The notes under the pieces: model-generated
Database searches by the model: none
What the model saw: only the letters and a program-made list of their open reading frames with translations
Told to the model about the DNA's origin: nothing
NCBI GenBank assembly: GCA_002479715.1
Contig: DLOT01000024.1
Span: 13,398 to 21,340 of the forward strand
Length of the DNA stretch: 7,943 bases
Source: Ruminococcus sp. UBA7477
GTDB lineage: Bacteria > Bacillota > Clostridia > Oscillospirales > Ruminococcaceae
Direction of reading: 5' to 3'
Position numbers and translations under genes: made by a program
Part shown: positions 6,006 through 7,943 of the stretch, piece by piece
How positions within the stretch are numbered: the stretch's first letter is position 1
How the letters are laid out: every line of letters starts with the position of its first letter

Positions 6006-6035
6006 AAAAAAGGGAGTGCGGTTTCCCACACTCCC
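6006..6035 (-). terminator. Rho-independent terminator of the mannanase gene
   Basis: Read on the minus strand, GGGAGTGTG (6035-6027) pairs with CGCACTCCC (6020-6012) across a six-base loop, with one G-U pair, and six T follow (6011-6006). It starts 12 bp after the TGA stop at 6048-6050. Confidence 0.9.
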
Positions 6036-6047
6036 GAAAATAATATG

Positions 6048-7730
6048 TCAGTCCTCATAGGCCAGCGGATAGCTGCGCCAGTCAGGCAGTTCATGAAGAG
6101 TCAGCGCTCTTTCACTCTGAAACGACTTTATCCACTGATCCTTAGACGTATACAATTCGGACAGCTGTCCGTCCTTAACGGCATAGTCGCCGCTCCATGT
6201 TGCAAACCAAGCCCATCTTGCGCTTCCGCTGTCAAACGCCGAATCAACATCGAATACAACACCGTTCTCGGTAAGAGCGATGATCTTATTTGTTGATGTC
6301 GAGGCTCTTATATACTCAAATCTCTCTTCCTGCGAAGTATAATCATTGGCATCTGCATATATGTCCATGCCTATAATATCAACATATTCGTCCCCGGGAT
6401 ACCAATCAGTCCTCTGGCCGTTCCATACCCAGATAAGGTTATCAAGACCCCAATGGTTGGTGAGTCTGTCATACATGATCGTCCACAGCTCTTTATAAGC
6501 CTCTGCTCCGGAAGCACCCCACCAGAACCAATAGTTGTTCCACTTATAATCTCCGCCTGCCTCGTGCAGCGGTCTCCAAAGCACGGGGATATCTTCATCC
6601 TCAAGCTTTTGCAGCTCGGCTGCGATCGCATCTATATCTCTTATCAGCAGATCCTTTCCGGCAGGATCTGTTCCGTCGAGAGCCGCCTTGAGATCAAAGC
6701 TTGTCGCGTCGGCATAAAAGCCTCTGTACCACGGCTCGTTGTTAAGTCCGAGGTAATCCTCAGGGGCGTTCCAGTGCCAGCATATCGTAACAATACCGCC
6801 CTCCTCGTTCCATGCCTTAGCCGCAGTGAGATACTTCTCGCCGTCACTGGAGCCGTGAGCGACCCTGCTCGGAGAATATTCAATAAGATCCAGTCCCAGA
6901 ACAGCAGGCTCATCTCCGCACCATTTCTTTATCTCGTAAAATGCTCTGTTTTGGTCATAGAGCATTGTATTATCGAGCGGATAACCGTTGTCTGCCGAAT
7001 ATTGACCTGTGAGTGTATATTTTCCGTAAATATCCACAAGGAAGTTATAAAGCCTCTGAGTGGTCTCATTTGCATTCGGATTTGAAAGCTTATGACTTAC
7101 GTCGTAGATCGAAAGATCGACTCCGGATGACGCCTTGATCTCAATGCTATCAATAAACAAGGAACCGGCGTTGTCTTTTATCATAACTGCGTGAGTTCCC
7201 TGCTCAATATACACATTTCTGACTGTTATCTCGGCAAAATCTTCGCCCTTGGAAACGCTGAAGCTTTGATTGACCGCTCCGTTATCCACATTGAGCTTAT
7301 AAAGAGAGGCTGCTGCCTCACTGTCACGGGCAGCCTTGATAACAACATCGTATCTGCCGTTGGTTTCAGACTCAAACACGAACGACAGAGAGCCGCTTGC
7401 CGAAAGCCCGCCTACATAACCTGTTCCGCTGTATTCTCCGTATGTGTCATCAGACAAAACGGTGAGTCCGTCGCCAAGGGTGCATTCCTCGGCTTCAACG
7501 GCAAACGAAAAATCAGCTGCAACGCCGATCTCAGGCTGATAGTCGGAATAGTCCAGATCTCCGACGGTCTCAATTATCGGCTCATCAGGCTTTGAGCTTT
7601 CATCGGGAGCCGAGCTTTCGGTCAAGGAGCTTCCCGCTTCAGATGACGAGTCGCCGGACGAGCATCCTGCCGAAAGGGACATAACCGCAGCAAGCACCAA
7701 AGCCGCTGTTTTATTTAACTTCATATTCAT
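6048..7730 (-). CDS. Cell-anchored lipoprotein beta-mannanase: CBM35-like module plus GH26 catalytic domain
   Basis: The 560-residue protein begins with a lipoprotein signal peptide: basic MNMKLNK, a hydrophobic core, then LSAGC with the lipid-bearing Cys at 23. A Ser/Asp/Glu-rich linker follows to about 55. Residues about 75-200 form a CBM35-like beta-sandwich (FAVEAEECTLG; YSGTGYVGGL; FIDSIEI), a family that often binds mannans or related polysaccharides. Residues about 220-545 are a GH26 domain: IVTICWHWNAP (H319), VLWRPLHEAGG with acid/base Glu390, IIGMDIYAD (Y458), and ALTENG with nucleophile Glu488, followed by a Trp-rich stretch (506-512). It should hydrolyse beta-1,4-mannan outside the cell. 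No dockerin, sortase motif or S-layer module is present, so anchoring is by lipid. I chose ATG 7730 because AAGGA (7740-7736) lies 5 nt upstream; ATG 7724 is an alternative, and an upstream TTG at 7757 has no ribosome site. Related GH26 specificities (for example xylanase or lichenase) are possible but less likely. Confidence 0.92.
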   Translation of the reverse strand: MNMKLNKTAALVLAAVMSLSAGCSSGDSSSEAGSSLTESSAPDESSKPDEPIIETVGDLDYSDYQPEIGVAADFSFAVEAEECTLGDGLTVLSDDTYGEYSGTGYVGGLSASGSLSFVFESETNGRYDVVIKAARDSEAAASLYKLNVDNGAVNQSFSVSKGEDFAEITVRNVYIEQGTHAVMIKDNAGSLFIDSIEIKASSGVDLSIYDVSHKLSNPNANETTQRLYNFLVDIYGKYTLTGQYSADNGYPLDNTMLYDQNRAFYEIKKWCGDEPAVLGLDLIEYSPSRVAHGSSDGEKYLTAAKAWNEEGGIVTICWHWNAPEDYLGLNNEPWYRGFYADATSFDLKAALDGTDPAGKDLLIRDIDAIAAELQKLEDEDIPVLWRPLHEAGGDYKWNNYWFWWGASGAEAYKELWTIMYDRLTNHWGLDNLIWVWNGQRTDWYPGDEYVDIIGMDIYADANDYTSQEERFEYIRASTSTNKIIALTENGVVFDVDSAFDSGSARWAWFATWSGDYAVKDGQLSELYTSKDQWIKSFQSERALTLHELPDWRSYPLAYED

Positions 7731-7774
7731 CACTTTCCTTTTGTAATATTCGGTCAATGCCTTTATACAGCATT

Positions 7775-7803
7775 ATTGTATCATATTACTTTGTATTTTT
7801 CAA
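7775..7803 (-). promoter_or_regulatory. Sigma-A promoter of the mannanase gene
   Basis: On the minus strand TTGAAA (7803-7798), 17 bp, then TACAAT (7780-7775). The start site would be near 7768, about 38 nt before the ATG at 7730. I see no catabolite-repression (cre) site over it. Confidence 0.68.
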
Positions 7804-7826
7804 TAGGGCGCACAAGTTTTTTCTGT

Positions 7827-7843
7827 TCAATTGCGATAATTGA
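7827..7843. promoter_or_regulatory. Inverted repeat overlapping the -35 box of the rightmost promoter (candidate operator)
   Basis: TCAATT (7827-7832) and AATTGA (7838-7843) form a 6-5-6 dyad that covers four bases of the plus-strand -35 TTGACA. It lies between the two divergent promoters and could affect either. The arms are short and AT-rich, so chance is possible. Confidence 0.3.
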
Positions 7844-7868
7844 CAAACCGTTGACGGACGAGTATAAT
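7840..7868 (+). promoter_or_regulatory. Full-consensus sigma-A promoter of the rightmost gene
   Basis: TTGACA (7840-7845), 17 bp, TATAAT (7863-7868): all twelve consensus bases with ideal spacing. Transcription should start near 7875, about 29 nt before the start codon of the partial gene. The spacer contains a second TTGAC (7851-7855). Confidence 0.85.
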
Positions 7869-7903
7869 TAAAGCTGTAAACGGAGAAAAGGAGCGTGAAA
7901 CTA

Positions 7904-7943
7904 TTGCGGATTGTCGAAAGGCTGATAGGCTTTGCCGCCGTTG
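7904..7943 (+). CDS. N-terminal fragment of an unidentified protein (runs off right edge)
   Basis: Only 13 codons are visible: from TTG 7904 they read MRIVERLIGFAAV. The frame stays open to the edge. The ribosome site AAAGGAG (7887-7893) is 10 nt from this TTG; an in-frame GTG at 7895 is only 1 nt from it and is too close. The product cannot be identified. The hydrophobic IGFAAV hints at a signal or membrane segment, or an ordinary amphipathic helix. The perfect promoter just upstream supports a real gene. Confidence 0.6.
   Translation, partial: MRIVERLIGFAAV

Noticed and set aside
6453..7085. Plus-strand open frame of 210 codons inside the mannanase gene
   Set aside because: It lies antisense to the GH26 domain with all its motifs; the product is low in recognisable structure and has no promoter or ribosome site.
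7731..7757. TTG start for the mannanase adding nine residues before the signal peptide
   Set aside because: No ribosome site precedes the TTG, and the extension covers the ribosome site AAGGA used by ATG 7730.

Overview
The window looks like a chromosomal segment from a low-to-moderate G+C, anaerobic, fibre-degrading gut Firmicute, most likely a Ruminococcus-like clostridium. This is an inference. It rests on the strong AGGAGG-type ribosome sites, sigma-A promoters with TGn extended -10 boxes, Gram-positive type IV pilus genes, a lipoprotein GH26 mannanase with a CBM35-like module, and a glycine-rich beta-helix repeat style common in surface proteins of these gut bacteria. No rRNA, tRNA, CRISPR array, insertion sequence or phage gene was seen.

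Layout. (1) 1-1440, minus strand: the start of a type IV pilus operon with its own promoter (1409-1438), a complete pilC/gspF-type inner-membrane platform gene (154-1344), then the first 33 codons of a pilM-like gene running off the left edge. (2) 1471-2867: a four-helix membrane protein of unknown function (1555-2058, minus) divergent from an XRE-type regulator with a C-terminal TPR-like part (2281-2820, plus). The 222-bp intergenic region holds a strong plus promoter, a possible overlapping minus promoter, and dyad repeats that look like an autoregulatory operator. The regulator ends in a rho-independent terminator. (3) 2866-5993, minus: a monocistronic 1020-residue protein with two membrane helices, a PAS-like region, a GGDEF domain that has lost its signature, an EAL domain with the full catalytic set, and about 390 further residues that read as a repetitive right-handed beta-helix. 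(4) 6006-7803, minus: a monocistronic lipoprotein mannanase (CBM35-like + GH26) with a clear promoter and terminator. (5) 7827-7943, plus: a near-perfect consensus promoter and the first codons of a gene leaving the right edge.

How the parts may fit: pilus assembly, cyclic-di-GMP breakdown and a cell-anchored mannanase would suit a cell that attaches to plant fibre and switches between adhesion and release. Only the physical proximity is seen; promoters and terminators show at least five separate transcription units, so functional linkage is inference. The most unusual item is the EAL protein: topology and cysteine content place an adhesin-like beta-helix in the cytoplasm, fused to a probably active cyclic-di-GMP phosphodiesterase. 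I do not know of a described protein of this architecture.
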